Assembly (NCBI GenBank): GCA_025358765.1
Contig: JANYIG010000189.1
Location: 1-54,003, forward strand
Direction of reading: 5' to 3'
From: Candidatus Kapaibacterium sp.
GTDB lineage: Bacteria; Bacteroidota; Ignavibacteria; Kapaibacteriales; UBA4661
Length of the DNA stretch: 54,003 nucleotides
Part shown: piece by piece, positions 16,777 through 27,061 of the stretch
Layout of the letters: each line of letters opens with the position of its first letter
Position numbering within the stretch: the first letter of the stretch is position 1
Notes under the pieces: model-generated
Database searches by the model: none
What the model was told of the DNA's origin: nothing
Seen by the model: only the letters and a program-made list of their open reading frames with translations
Program-made: the position numbers and the translations under genes

Positions 16777-19700
16777 ATGTCCACAACACCATGTACCCAT
16801 ATTGAGTATAACGCAGGAAATATGCAAGCTTCGCTCCTTCTTTTGGGAAGCTCTTCACAACAATCCAACCAACTACCAATTACCTTACGTCAATTATTTT
16901 GTGCCATTGTTCAGCGATTCATTGGTGCGGTAGTATTGTTGCTAATAGTGAGTACAAGCTCGTTATTGGCAGTGCCAAAGACTTGGAATGCTGGTTCAGG
17001 GACATTTGCTTGGAATGTAGCCGGTAACTGGAGTCCCGCCGGCATACCAGCTGGAGCAGATGACATTATTTTTCCTACAGGAGTGAACGTCGTCATTAAC
17101 GCTGGTATGCCCGGAGGTATGAATACCCTAACGTTGCAAGGAAGCGCACAAGTAGAGTTTAACATTGTGGGAGGAATAACAAATATAACTACTACGATTA
17201 GTCCTGCCTTAGACCTACAAGGCACATCTGTCCTCAAACTGAGTGGTAGCCGGATATTGCAAATTAATTCTGGAACACCAACCAATTCTTTTATTGGCGT
17301 TGGTGCAACCTTAATCGCCAATGGTGGTGGAGTACAAATAAGTGGTTCTGCTCATACACTTACCGTCAACGGAGTCTTTCAAAGAAATAGCAGTGCCATT
17401 GCGCTAAATGTGGGTGCCGGCTCAATTATTTACATGAGTGGTGCTAAACTATTTTACACTGGCACTATATCTATTAACACAGGTCCGGAGTTTCCCAACC
17501 CACTTCCTGCAGGCGTTACGCTGGAAGTAAATATGGTCGGGGTAGGTGTTGTCATAACTTCTCCGCCTCCAGCAGGCAGAATGATAAATGGACCTGTCAT
17601 AATCACACAAGGTCTTTTGAGAACGAACAATCCCGGTACGCCATTCTCGCACACGTTTGGTAGTCTTACCGTTCAAGCCACAGGGATAATGCAAATTCAA
17701 GATAATGCCCCTCTTACTGTGCTTGGAGCTGTGACGTACGCTGTTGGCGCTCAACTGCAATATTTAGGAAATAATAATTTCACATCTGGCGGGGAGTTTC
17801 CCGCGACCATGAACGGCGATGTAGTAGTCAATAAAGCACCCGGTCAAGTTCTTACGCTGGCAAATAGTAAGACAATAACCGGAACACTGAGCTTGACCGG
17901 TGGTGGTGGTGGGCTTAACATCGGTATTGGAAATACGCTACAAGTTAATGGCAGTGTATCATCAGTTGTAGGTGGTAGTCCAAACGGTATTAATGTGCCG
18001 TCTGGCGCAACCCTCCGACTCAATGGGGGTTGCTCATTAGGTGCGGCAAATGCTATTCAAGTACAAAATAACGGTGTTTTAGAGCTAAGTGGCAGCGGGG
18101 CTTCTGGCATAACGGGTAATGTGGCGGGCGTACAGTATAACTTAACCAGTACGCTACAATACACAAATTCCAGCGCAATGACGACAGGCACAGAGTTTCT
18201 GGCTGTTATGAATAATACCAATATCATTGTGGCATGTTCTGGCACAGGCTCTGTGATTCTTGGTGGCGGTAAAACAGCTAACATGGGGTTCACTTTTCAA
18301 TCAGGCACGCTGAATCTGAGTAATTTTACGCTGGCTTTAAGTGGAATTGTCAATTGCAACGGCGGTACACTTTCGGGCAATGGATCAACGGTAAGTGGAC
18401 TCTCTTTCTCAGCAGGTGCTACTGCTATTGTGAACGCACCTGGTCTGCATATTGACGTTGTGAATAATCAAATCGGATTGTTGGCAATAAACCGCACCGG
18501 TGGCAGTAACGTACTCAAATTACTTGACCCGCTTGTCCTAACGAATAGTCCGGGAATTTCACTGGTACTCACAAACGGTTTTATTGACAATGGCTCGAAT
18601 CCCATCACTATCCTTAACACCGTCAGCACGACAATTTCCGGCGGCTCAGTTACCTCGTACGTTCTTGGTGCCTTGCGGTGGCGCGTGGCGAACTCAGCCA
18701 ACTATAAATTTCCGGTGGGCAAAGGTGCGGCATTTTTGCCTGTGACCATGAAAGCTGGTGCCGCAAGCATAAGCGGCACCACCGACTTGGAAGTACAAGC
18801 GTTTACGCCGGGTTCGGGCGGTTCGTTCGCGGCGGATATTGCGCGACTAAGTGGTACCGAACATTGGCGCGTACAGGTGATGCAGGGAATGGTCTCTAAT
18901 GTAAGTTTAACGTTTACCACTACCGCTAGCGCACAACTTATTTCCGGGCTTGCTACCGCACCCGCACCTTTAGGGACATACACGGGTTTTGGGCGGTCGT
19001 TTCCGGGAAATCCAACGATAAATGATATGACAACGGATAACCTGCCAACCCTGCCGGGTACGTATTTTTCTATTGCGCTTCCAGTTTCCCCTCTGAACCT
19101 ATTGGGTGCAAGCATCGCACCCGTGAACAACAAGCGAAACATCAGTGCAACAGGAACAATAACATTGGGCTATACTACGCTCGTCACCGCCGCAACCGTA
19201 GTGAATAGCAGCCTTACGCCACAAACGGGCATAAAACTTTTCGGCGGAATGTCGGGCAAACGCACCGTGACCGGTTCGGTGATGGGGACGGGGATTTCAT
19301 TCGCGCCCGTGAAGTCGTTTTTCCCGGGCGAACAGGTGACGTTGAGCGTGACAAGCGCTCAAACAGCGCTTGGTGTGGTACAACAAAAAAGCATTGTGCT
19401 TAATTATGTTGCTGCCGCAGGTGTGGGACCGGGAACGCTTTCCAAGATAGCAGATTACCCCACAGGTGGTGGCGGTGCAAGTTCTGTCCGCTCAATCACA
19501 GGTGATTTTAACGGGGATGGAAAACTTGATGTGGTACTCATCAATCAAAACACGAATACGCTCTACCCTTGGTTCAATAATGGTGTGGGTGGTTTTACCG
19601 CTGGACCCACAACCGGGCTTGGTGCAAGCGTAGGCAGCGCTATCGAAGGGGATTTCGATGGTGACGGCGACCTCGATATTGCCGTTGCGAACAACGTGGC

Positions 19701-22700
19701 AACCAGCGTGACAATTTATTTCAACAATGGCGCGGGCAATTTCATTGCGGGGGGCGCGACAACGGTGATGGGCGGCGTAGGATTAGGTAATCTGCTCTCG
19801 GCAGACTTTGACAGTGATGGAGACTTAGATATGATGGCGTATATAACATCAATTGGTCAATGTTCTGTGCTGCTCAACAATGGCAACGGCAGCAATTTTT
19901 CCTCGCAAATACTCTCTCCGAATATTGGTGTAAATTCAATATTATTGGGATTAAAACCCGGAGATTATGACAGTGATGGTGATCCAGATGTTCTGGTGCG
20001 AAACACCATGACCGGCACACTCACTGTATGGGTGAACGATCATTCGGGAGGATTCACGAGTGGTGGCATTGTTGCCGCGCCCGGCAGTAACCTAGCAGCA
20101 GTAGGAGCAGCCGACCTAAACGGTGACAACGACCTCGATCTTGTGGCGGTGTACGACAATACGGTACAAGTTTTTTTTGGTGGAGGTGGTACAACGTTCG
20201 GTGGCGCAAACACGTACGCTTTCCCATCGGTGGGCGATGCGGCGGGCGGCAATAGTGTGACATTGGCGGATTTTGACGGTGATGGCTCGATAGACATTGC
20301 CGCAGGCGGTAAACTAAAAAACTTCGTTACTCTTTTGAAAAATAATGGCACGGGCAGCTTCAATCGTGCTTTAACTACAAGCGTGGCCTCTCCTTCCGGA
20401 CCGCTTGCTTACGGTGACTTCGACGGCGATGGTGATATTGATTTAGTCATGCCTTCGCAAGGAAATACCATGTTCTCGCTGCTTTTGAATGTTACCCCCC
20501 CCGTGCTGACCGCAACAACACCCATAAACGGCACACAAAACGTTGCCCAAAACACCAGTATTCAAACAACGTTCAACGTTGCGATGACCACCGCCACCGC
20601 CTCCGGTGGTGTGGTGAAGGTATTTGGCAGCTTAAGCGGCTTGAGTGCTGGCGCGTACTCCACAACGAGTACGGCAACTGGTCTGTTCCAGCCGACAGAG
20701 CCTTTCAAACCGGGCGAATTTGTGTCGGTGTCCGTTACGAATGCCCAATCATCGCAATTCCCTTTTACAACGCGGGCTACGGTATTCAGTTTTCGCGCGC
20801 TGGCGGGTGCGGCTCCAGCGACGTTTGCTATTGACAATACGCTTGATGTCGGAACCCAGCCGCAAAGCGTTGCTGCAGGCGACTTTAACGGCGATGGCGC
20901 GGTGGATTATGCCGTTGTGAACAACGGGAGTGATAATATCAGTATATTTTACAATCTCAACGACGGCACCGGTGGCTTCGATCCAGCTATTACGCTGATT
21001 ACGCCGAACAAGCCGGAAGCCATTATTGCGGTGGATATGAATAACGACGGTAAACTCGACCTTGTGACCACTCATCGCGCGTCAGCACTGGGCTTGGTCG
21101 TTGTTTTCAGCAATCTTGGTGCCAGCTTTTCACAGATTTCATCTACCCTCGTTAACGGACAGGGCGCAGAAACATTGGTGGCGGCAGATTTTGACGGCGA
21201 TGGCGATATGGATATAGCCGTTGCAAGCAGCGCAAGTTCTCAAATCTCCATTTTGTACAACAACGGTGCAGGTGGCTTTCCAATGGGGAACATTGCCTCG
21301 TTCACCACTTCTGAAGCCATCAAGGACATTGACGTAGCCGACCTCGACCTCGACGGCGATATGGATATTGTTGCCGCAGGTGTGAACAATTTGCTTTTGT
21401 TTATCAACAGCACACCAGGCACGAACTCCGGCTCCAATAGCGCGGCGTGGCTTCCGATAGCGCCTATTCTGACAGGATTGCCCACTCATAATGCCCTTGT
21501 TTGCGCGGATTTTAATGGCGACGGCAAACCGGATATTGCGATTGCTGGCACGAACTCGATTGCCTTTTTCCAAAACCAAGGCGGGACTGCGCTACCAACT
21601 CTTGCCGGAACTGCCAACGTACCGAACAATTCCAACATCAGAGATATGATTGTCGGCGATTTTAACGGCGACGGCAACCTCGATATTGCAACTGCCAACA
21701 AAAATAGTGATGCCGTAAGTGTGCTGCTCAATAATGGCGGTGTTTCGTTTACGAACTCTTTTACCAGCACCTTGACCACCGGCGCAAAAACACGAGCGCT
21801 TGCAACGGCTGACCTTGATGGTGATGGCGATTTGGACATCATTGCCGTTAATGAAAGCCTTAATACTTCTACTATTCTGCTGAATAAATCGGCTGCACCT
21901 ATTATCACCGCTCTTTCTCCTTTGCAATCACTTGGCAGTGGTGGTGGGTTTCTGACTATCACCGGAGCAAATCTTGACCTGATCACAACTATCGTCATTG
22001 CTGGCGTTCCCGTAACGACGATAGCCAATAAAACACCAACACAGCTCATTGTCATTATCCCACCTTCTGGAGGCGAAAGTCGTTCAGGTCTCGTTACGGC
22101 AAGCGGCACACAAGGCTCTACCAGCTCCACACAGACGTTTTTATACGTTGATGCCCCCAAAATAACGAACATTGCTCCGCTCAGTGGTGCGCCCGGAACT
22201 GCCGTGACCATCACGGGTAAAAATTTTCTTTTCATCACGTCCGCAACCTTTGGCGGCGCATTTGCAGCGGTCTCGGCAGCATCGTACACGGTGTTGTCCA
22301 CCACGCAGATTCTGGCGGTTGTGGGGAATGGGAATACTGGTGCTATCACGGTTGCGAACTTTGCCGGAGCAGACAGCTCTCTTTCTGTTTTTACGATAAA
22401 AATTGTTGCCAGCATCGACGATTTTACGCCCAAAATAGGCACGAGCGGAACCGTTGTCACTATTACGGGGCAAAATTTGGGACTCGCATCGTCCGTGCTG
22501 TTTAACGGCATTGCAGCAAGCGGTTTTACAGTACTGTCCACCACACAAGTGCAAGCCGTTGTTCCCCCAAAAGCCTCTACCGGAAATATTAGCATAGTGC
22601 TTTCTGCACTGAATTACACCGCACAATCGGTACAACCGTTCTCTATCCTGCAACCACCAACTATCACAACGTTCACACCCACCACCGGCACGTTTTCTGT

Positions 22701-25700
22701 GCCTGTAACAATCACGGGTACGAGCTTTCAGACGGTGACAAGCGTGACTGTTGGCGGGGTTCCAGTGGCGGGATTTACGATAGTTTCTCCCACACAAATC
22801 ACCGTCACTCCTGCTGCTTCTGAGCAAGGAGCCGTAAGTGGTTCCATACGAGTTCTGAACGCGGTTGGAAGTACAACAACGTCGCAACAATTTAGCTACA
22901 TCAAACAACCGTTGATTTTCAGCTACAGCCCAACGTTTGCAACCGCTGGAACGGTGCTGATTGTGACGGGCGCGAACTTCTCGGCGCTTACGGAAGTCTC
23001 GCTTGGTGGGGTTCGAGTGACGTTTGCCACTGTGTCAAATTCCCTTGTCACCGTACTTGTTTCAACCACCGCAAATTCCGGCTTTCTTCGCATTACCAAC
23101 CCCGCAGGCTCCGTCGTTGCGCTTCAACAGTTCAATTTTATAGCACCGGAGCCGGCATCACTCACGCCTATTCAACGGGATTCTAGCATTTTGGTGAAAT
23201 TTTATCTTGCTACAGGTGGCGCTACAACATGGCGCGACACCACCAACTGGCTCACTGCTACCCCTGTGAACACGTGGTTTGGCGTGGCGGCGGACACGGT
23301 GGGTGGCAGTACGAGTGGAAATCTGCGCGTGACGAGTGTTAGCCTTGCGTCTAACAATCTCACGGGGGTAATCCCTGCAATCTTGGGCGGATTAAAAGGG
23401 TTAAAAATACTCAATCTGGCGGGCAATAAATTTTCCGGTACGATTCCGTCCTCCATTGCAACACTCACGCGGCTTGAGGAATTGTATGTGAATAACAACA
23501 ACCTTACGGGCGATTTGAGCGGCTTATTTCCAGAAACGGGTACGAATTCGCTTGCAAACATCCGTGTGCTACGGCTTGACAGCAACAGCCTTTCCGGAGT
23601 ACTTCCGGCGGGCTTTTGCGGGCTTCCGAACATCCGCGAATTGCGCTTGAATGCAAACAAACTCACGGGAGAAATTCCGTCGTGCATAGGTACATTAAAA
23701 AACATTGTGGTGCTTGACCTGAGTAACAATCAATTCAGCGGGGCTATTCCGTCAACGATTGGCTCACTCGTGAATTTGCAAGAGCTGAACCTTGCGCGAA
23801 ATAATCTCACCGGAGTGCTGCCCGCCACAATTGGGAGTACGTTAGCAACACTTTCAACAACGGGTACGCCAACGTTTTTGGCGGCAAAACATCGTACAGA
23901 TGGCTCCATATCAACACTTGTGGCATTACTGAAGATAGATGTGAGCAACAATCAGCTTTCGGGAGCAATTCCGTCATCGCTTTGGAATCTCGCGGCGTTG
24001 CGCGAGGTGAATTTATCGTACAACACCTTTGACAGCACGCTTCCGTTGAATATTGGCTCCGCAAAAGCGCTCAGAACGCTCGCACTGAGGAACAATCGGC
24101 TTTCCGGTACGATTCCGGCATCGCTTGGGCAATTGGATAGTTTGCGGATTCTTACGTTGGACAGCAATCTTTTGGACGGAACCGTACCCGCCACACTCAA
24201 GAATCTAAGCGCCTTACAAGAGCTTGGGCTAAGCGGGAATCGCCTCGACACGTTGCCGGCACTTGCGCCGCTCAAACCCCAAATCCTCCGTTTGGACGGC
24301 AATCAATTTACCTTTGGAAGTATCCTTGCGAATGTTGGCATAGCATCGTCCTTCACGTACACTCGTCAGGACAGCATTGGTACGGCACGCGACACGATTG
24401 GTATCATTGGCAGGTCGTTCAAACTCACGGTGAACACTGACGGCACGGATAATCGGTATCAGTGGTACAGGCTACGGACGGCAGCGGATGGCAGCGTAAG
24501 CAAACAAACGGTTGGCTCGTTGAACCGCTCGGCGGATTTGGTGTTGCCACTGTTTGCGGCGATTGACACCGGCGCGTATCTTTGCCGTGTGACAAACAAT
24601 GCCGCGTCAAAACTTGAGCTGTGGACGCGCCCAATAACAGTCGGTGCGCGGCTGCCGGCAGCACCAACGGTACTGCCTTTGCTTATTAGCCCCGTAAGCA
24701 TTAGTACCGTTCGCACTCTTGCTACATTTAGCTGGCGCGGAGTCTCGACAGCAACGTTTTACGTGATGGAACTCGGAACAACCAGCACATTCAACACCAC
24801 TACATCGGTTGTTTCGTGGACGGTGCGCGGCACGGATACAACGGTGAACGGACTCACGCCGCTCACCACGTATTTTTGGCGGGTGCGGGCGGGCAACGAA
24901 GGTGGCTTTGGGAATTGGTCTTCCACCGCGACGTTTACCACGCTGCGCCAAGGTGTTATCTTGACGGCAAACACGGTTGATTTTGGGCGCGTTGTGTTGG
25001 GAACATCCACACGCAAATTGTTCTCGCTGACGAATTTGAGCGAAAAAGCCATTGTGCTGCAAAGCCTCACGCCAAAAGACCCCACGCCATTTACCGTGAT
25101 TGGTCAGATTGCGAACACGATCGTTGCGGCAGGGCAGACGGCGCAAGTGACCATCGAATTTGCCCCAAAAACAACAGGCAGCGTTCAGCAAGACATCACA
25201 TGCGCCTACACCACGAACGGTGTACCGTCGAGCGATACGTTTGCTGGCGTGTTGCTTGGTCGTGCGGGCTTGCTCACGGTTGGAAATACAACGTTTGACA
25301 CAACAAATGTTGGTCGCCCAATACCAACGCAAGTCGAAGTATTCAATAAAAGCGATGAAGACGTTCGTATCACTCCTTCGGTTCCGGCAGGTAGCGTGTT
25401 TAAAGTTAGCCCTCTTATGGGCGAGAATGCCCTTATCAAGGCGAACAGCTCGAAACGTTTAGATATAGCGTACACCCTTGAAGTTGCTGGCATTACAACC
25501 GACACGCTCAAAATTGCATCGGAGAAAGATACCGTTTTTGCGGTACTATCTGCCGTTGGTGTAAATCAAAAAATCGACACTTTGCAGATGACGCTTATGC
25601 TCCGCTCGGAGCGGAATAATGTTGCTCCCGGAGATACGACAACGCTTGTTCTGTCTATCACACAAGGTAATCTTGGCGATATTGTTCGCGCATTAACAAA

Positions 25701-26319
25701 TGCAACATTTTCCGCGAAACTGAGCTTTGATCACAATGTATTGGTGTTAGATGCTGGCGAGCAAAATCTCACTCTCGATCCATCTTCGACGAGTAGTGAT
25801 TACTGGCGATATACGATTAAGCCTACGCTTTGGGAAAAGGCTAAAACCAACGATATTCTGTTGCGATTTCGGTGTCTTTCGGTGGCTGGTGCAATTGACA
25901 CGACGAGACTTATCGTTGTTGATGGTAGCTTTACGTGGGCGCCGGGTGAACCACAGCCAAAAATTATCACAAATCAATTTATTATCAGCACAACAAGTGC
26001 CACCTTCACTTCCGGCGCATGTCAGGCGGGTGGTACTCGTTTGGTGCAATCAACCACAAAACTGAAACTCAGCCATTCAGCGCCAAATCCCGTGAATGAT
26101 GAAACGCTCATTAGCTATAGCATCCGCGAGCAAGGTGTGGTGGTGCTTGCACTCTATGATATGCAGGGAACGCTTGTACGCACCCTTACGAGCAGTGTTC
26201 ATGCGCCGGGCGAGTATCAAACGCTGTTGCAAACAAATAATTTGGCAAGTGGCGTGTATATGCTAACGCTGCAAACCCCATCGGCACTGCTTTCGGAGCG
26301 ATTGCACGTTGTGAAGTAG
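16777..26319 (+). CDS. Giant T9SS-secreted multidomain surface protein B (3180 aa)
   Basis: An ATG with SD gggagga opens an unusually long leader (about 48 polar residues) before the signal-peptide core AVVLLLIVSTSSLLA. Beta-helix-type repeats span about 68-610. SbsA-like Ig domains lie near 771-885 and 1241-1345. Each is followed by a block with exactly seven calcium-binding FG-GAP/VCBS motifs (DFNGDGKLD type) at 888-1238 and 1348-1705, so two seven-bladed propellers are predicted. Five IPT/TIG domains follow (1706-2125), then plant-type leucine-rich repeats (2128-2518), an Ig-like domain, FnIII (2627-2725), HYDIN/DUF1573-like domains (2726-2928) and a cohesin-like region. The T9SS sorting domain starts at PNPVNDETLISY. 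From IPT to the C-terminus the domain order copies protein A. Surface adhesion or matrix function is inferred. Confidence 0.9.
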   Translation: MSTTPCTHIEYNAGNMQASLLLLGSSSQQSNQLPITLRQLFCAIVQRFIGAVVLLLIVSTSSLLAVPKTWNAGSGTFAWNVAGNWSPAGIPAGADDIIFPTGVNVVINAGMPGGMNTLTLQGSAQVEFNIVGGITNITTTISPALDLQGTSVLKLSGSRILQINSGTPTNSFIGVGATLIANGGGVQISGSAHTLTVNGVFQRNSSAIALNVGAGSIIYMSGAKLFYTGTISINTGPEFPNPLPAGVTLEVNMVGVGVVITSPPPAGRMINGPVIITQGLLRTNNPGTPFSHTFGSLTVQATGIMQIQDNAPLTVLGAVTYAVGAQLQYLGNNNFTSGGEFPATMNGDVVVNKAPGQVLTLANSKTITGTLSLTGGGGGLNIGIGNTLQVNGSVSSVVGGSPNGINVPSGATLRLNGGCSLGAANAIQVQNNGVLELSGSGASGITGNVAGVQYNLTSTLQYTNSSAMTTGTEFLAVMNNTNIIVACSGTGSVILGGGKTANMGFTFQSGTLNLSNFTLALSGIVNCNGGTLSGNGSTVSGLSFSAGATAIVNAPGLHIDVVNNQIGLLAINRTGGSNVLKLLDPLVLTNSPGISLVLTNGFIDNGSNPITILNTVSTTISGGSVTSYVLGALRWRVANSANYKFPVGKGAAFLPVTMKAGAASISGTTDLEVQAFTPGSGGSFAADIARLSGTEHWRVQVMQGMVSNVSLTFTTTASAQLISGLATAPAPLGTYTGFGRSFPGNPTINDMTTDNLPTLPGTYFSIALPVSPLNLLGASIAPVNNKRNISATGTITLGYTTLVTAATVVNSSLTPQTGIKLFGGMSGKRTVTGSVMGTGISFAPVKSFFPGEQVTLSVTSAQTALGVVQQKSIVLNYVAAAGVGPGTLSKIADYPTGGGGASSVRSITGDFNGDGKLDVVLINQNTNTLYPWFNNGVGGFTAGPTTGLGASVGSAIEGDFDGDGDLDIAVANNVATSVTIYFNNGAGNFIAGGATTVMGGVGLGNLLSADFDSDGDLDMMAYITSIGQCSVLLNNGNGSNFSSQILSPNIGVNSILLGLKPGDYDSDGDPDVLVRNTMTGTLTVWVNDHSGGFTSGGIVAAPGSNLAAVGAADLNGDNDLDLVAVYDNTVQVFFGGGGTTFGGANTYAFPSVGDAAGGNSVTLADFDGDGSIDIAAGGKLKNFVTLLKNNGTGSFNRALTTSVASPSGPLAYGDFDGDGDIDLVMPSQGNTMFSLLLNVTPPVLTATTPINGTQNVAQNTSIQTTFNVAMTTATASGGVVKVFGSLSGLSAGAYSTTSTATGLFQPTEPFKPGEFVSVSVTNAQSSQFPFTTRATVFSFRALAGAAPATFAIDNTLDVGTQPQSVAAGDFNGDGAVDYAVVNNGSDNISIFYNLNDGTGGFDPAITLITPNKPEAIIAVDMNNDGKLDLVTTHRASALGLVVVFSNLGASFSQISSTLVNGQGAETLVAADFDGDGDMDIAVASSASSQISILYNNGAGGFPMGNIASFTTSEAIKDIDVADLDLDGDMDIVAAGVNNLLLFINSTPGTNSGSNSAAWLPIAPILTGLPTHNALVCADFNGDGKPDIAIAGTNSIAFFQNQGGTALPTLAGTANVPNNSNIRDMIVGDFNGDGNLDIATANKNSDAVSVLLNNGGVSFTNSFTSTLTTGAKTRALATADLDGDGDLDIIAVNESLNTSTILLNKSAAPIITALSPLQSLGSGGGFLTITGANLDLITTIVIAGVPVTTIANKTPTQLIVIIPPSGGESRSGLVTASGTQGSTSSTQTFLYVDAPKITNIAPLSGAPGTAVTITGKNFLFITSATFGGAFAAVSAASYTVLSTTQILAVVGNGNTGAITVANFAGADSSLSVFTIKIVASIDDFTPKIGTSGTVVTITGQNLGLASSVLFNGIAASGFTVLSTTQVQAVVPPKASTGNISIVLSALNYTAQSVQPFSILQPPTITTFTPTTGTFSVPVTITGTSFQTVTSVTVGGVPVAGFTIVSPTQITVTPAASEQGAVSGSIRVLNAVGSTTTSQQFSYIKQPLIFSYSPTFATAGTVLIVTGANFSALTEVSLGGVRVTFATVSNSLVTVLVSTTANSGFLRITNPAGSVVALQQFNFIAPEPASLTPIQRDSSILVKFYLATGGATTWRDTTNWLTATPVNTWFGVAADTVGGSTSGNLRVTSVSLASNNLTGVIPAILGGLKGLKILNLAGNKFSGTIPSSIATLTRLEELYVNNNNLTGDLSGLFPETGTNSLANIRVLRLDSNSLSGVLPAGFCGLPNIRELRLNANKLTGEIPSCIGTLKNIVVLDLSNNQFSGAIPSTIGSLVNLQELNLARNNLTGVLPATIGSTLATLSTTGTPTFLAAKHRTDGSISTLVALLKIDVSNNQLSGAIPSSLWNLAALREVNLSYNTFDSTLPLNIGSAKALRTLALRNNRLSGTIPASLGQLDSLRILTLDSNLLDGTVPATLKNLSALQELGLSGNRLDTLPALAPLKPQILRLDGNQFTFGSILANVGIASSFTYTRQDSIGTARDTIGIIGRSFKLTVNTDGTDNRYQWYRLRTAADGSVSKQTVGSLNRSADLVLPLFAAIDTGAYLCRVTNNAASKLELWTRPITVGARLPAAPTVLPLLISPVSISTVRTLATFSWRGVSTATFYVMELGTTSTFNTTTSVVSWTVRGTDTTVNGLTPLTTYFWRVRAGNEGGFGNWSSTATFTTLRQGVILTANTVDFGRVVLGTSTRKLFSLTNLSEKAIVLQSLTPKDPTPFTVIGQIANTIVAAGQTAQVTIEFAPKTTGSVQQDITCAYTTNGVPSSDTFAGVLLGRAGLLTVGNTTFDTTNVGRPIPTQVEVFNKSDEDVRITPSVPAGSVFKVSPLMGENALIKANSSKRLDIAYTLEVAGITTDTLKIASEKDTVFAVLSAVGVNQKIDTLQMTLMLRSERNNVAPGDTTTLVLSITQGNLGDIVRALTNATFSAKLSFDHNVLVLDAGEQNLTLDPSSTSSDYWRYTIKPTLWEKAKTNDILLRFRCLSVAGAIDTTRLIVVDGSFTWAPGEPQPKIITNQFIISTTSATFTSGACQAGGTRLVQSTTKLKLSHSAPNPVNDETLISYSIREQGVVVLALYDMQGTLVRTLTSSVHAPGEYQTLLQTNNLASGVYMLTLQTPSALLSERLHVVK

Positions 26320-26582
26320 CGAAGGCTTAATGTTTGTGAGTCGTAGTGCGAATTCCGTCGCCGTTGTTGGTTCGTGCTGCAACTTCTTTTTTGTAGCACT
26401 TTGCCGCACACTCCACAAGAAGAGGGAAATTGAGAAGGTGTGTTTGACATGCCTACCCATCATCAACCCGTTTTTTTATGGTTATCGTCTATCATTCGTG
26501 TATTTTTGTCTATATCGTGTTGGCACAACACTCTCACTCTCTCCGTCCTTGATTTTAAGCACGTACGCCCACTCTATGAAGA

Positions 26583-26823
26583 CAGGGCTGCTACGTTCTG
26601 AGTATATCAGGCTCGAAACAAGGCTTGTAAGGTTCCGCATCTGGAAATTCCCCTCTTTCCAAAGAGGGGTGGCTGGCGAAGCCAGACGGGGTGTTGTATT
26701 AATTGTTGTCCCACTACCCCGCCCGAGCCAGACGGAAGCCGTCAGGCTGACACCCCTTCGCCTGCCGTCTCCGCTGACGCAATGCGTCAGGCGAAAGGGA
26801 ATCTGAAGAACTTAGCAGCCCTG
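26583..26823. repeat. 241-bp dispersed inverted-repeat element, copy 1
   Basis: The outer ends are inverted repeats of about 20 bp: cagggctgctacgttctgag on the left and the complement of cagggctgctaagttcttca on the right. Inside are a 9-bp hairpin (cccctcttt / aaagagggg at 26650-26669), tggctggcgaagcca, and a near-palindrome gctgacgcaatgcgtcag. A second copy runs in reverse orientation from 53851 to the window end. It has no coding capacity, so this is a MITE- or REP-like family. Confidence 0.75.
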
Positions 26824-26838
26824 CTGTTCTTACGGGGT

Positions 26839-26878
26839 CGGGCTGTCGAATACAACGCCGAGTCAATCCGACAGCCCG
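26839..26878. repeat. Perfect 10-bp hairpin
   Basis: The arms cgggctgtcg (26839-26848) and cgacagcccg (26869-26878) are exact reverse complements around a 20-base loop. The next bases again contain a gcggacagcc motif. There is no T-run, so it is not an obvious terminator. It may be the edge of the adjacent repeat element. Confidence 0.55.
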
Positions 26879-26932
26879 CTAAGAAGCGGACAGCCGGAAA
26901 TAAAAAATAGCATTCTATCACCCAAAAGGGAA

Positions 26933-27031
26933 TAGTTGGAAGTGTTTTGTCATTCCGTCCCCCAGCCATAGTTCATTGCCGCAATGTTTCTTCCTAAAAA
27001 CTGGTTTTTTCAACTGAAACCAATGAGAACC
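26933..27031. repeat. Inverted-repeat element of the 119-231 family, copy 2
   Basis: This segment aligns with 134-231 at about 90% identity with one single-base insertion. The right terminal repeat (ctgaaaccaatgagaacc) is intact, while the left one has been lost or replaced by unrelated bases. It ends 30 bp from the stop of the minus-strand propeller gene. Confidence 0.75.
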
Positions 27032-27061
27032 TTATATACTTTGTATCTCCCTACCAAAATT

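Larger units (their letters stand above)
26320..27061. other. 742-bp gene-free, repeat-rich stretch
   Basis: No credible gene lies here: frames such as 26330-26806 run through palindromic repeats and resemble nothing. A weak hairpin at 26374-26399 (gtgctgcaa / ttgtagcac) may end the giant gene's transcript. Further on are the 241-bp inverted-repeat element at 26583-26823, a 10-bp perfect hairpin at 26839-26878 and the second copy of the 119-231 element at 26933-27031. Confidence 0.7.

Noticed and set aside
19500-21860. Possible CRISPR-like or satellite array (regularly spaced repeats)
   Set aside because: The spacing comes from degenerate calcium-binding DxDxDG codons in an open reading frame; the repeats are not identical at DNA level.
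21486-22595. 369-codon minus-strand frame opposite giant gene B
   Set aside because: It mirrors the FG-GAP and IPT repeats; the residue pattern follows the complementary repeats and has no recognisable fold.
26330-26806. 158-codon frame after giant gene B
   Set aside because: It runs through the palindromic repeat element; composition is repeat-derived and no domain is seen.
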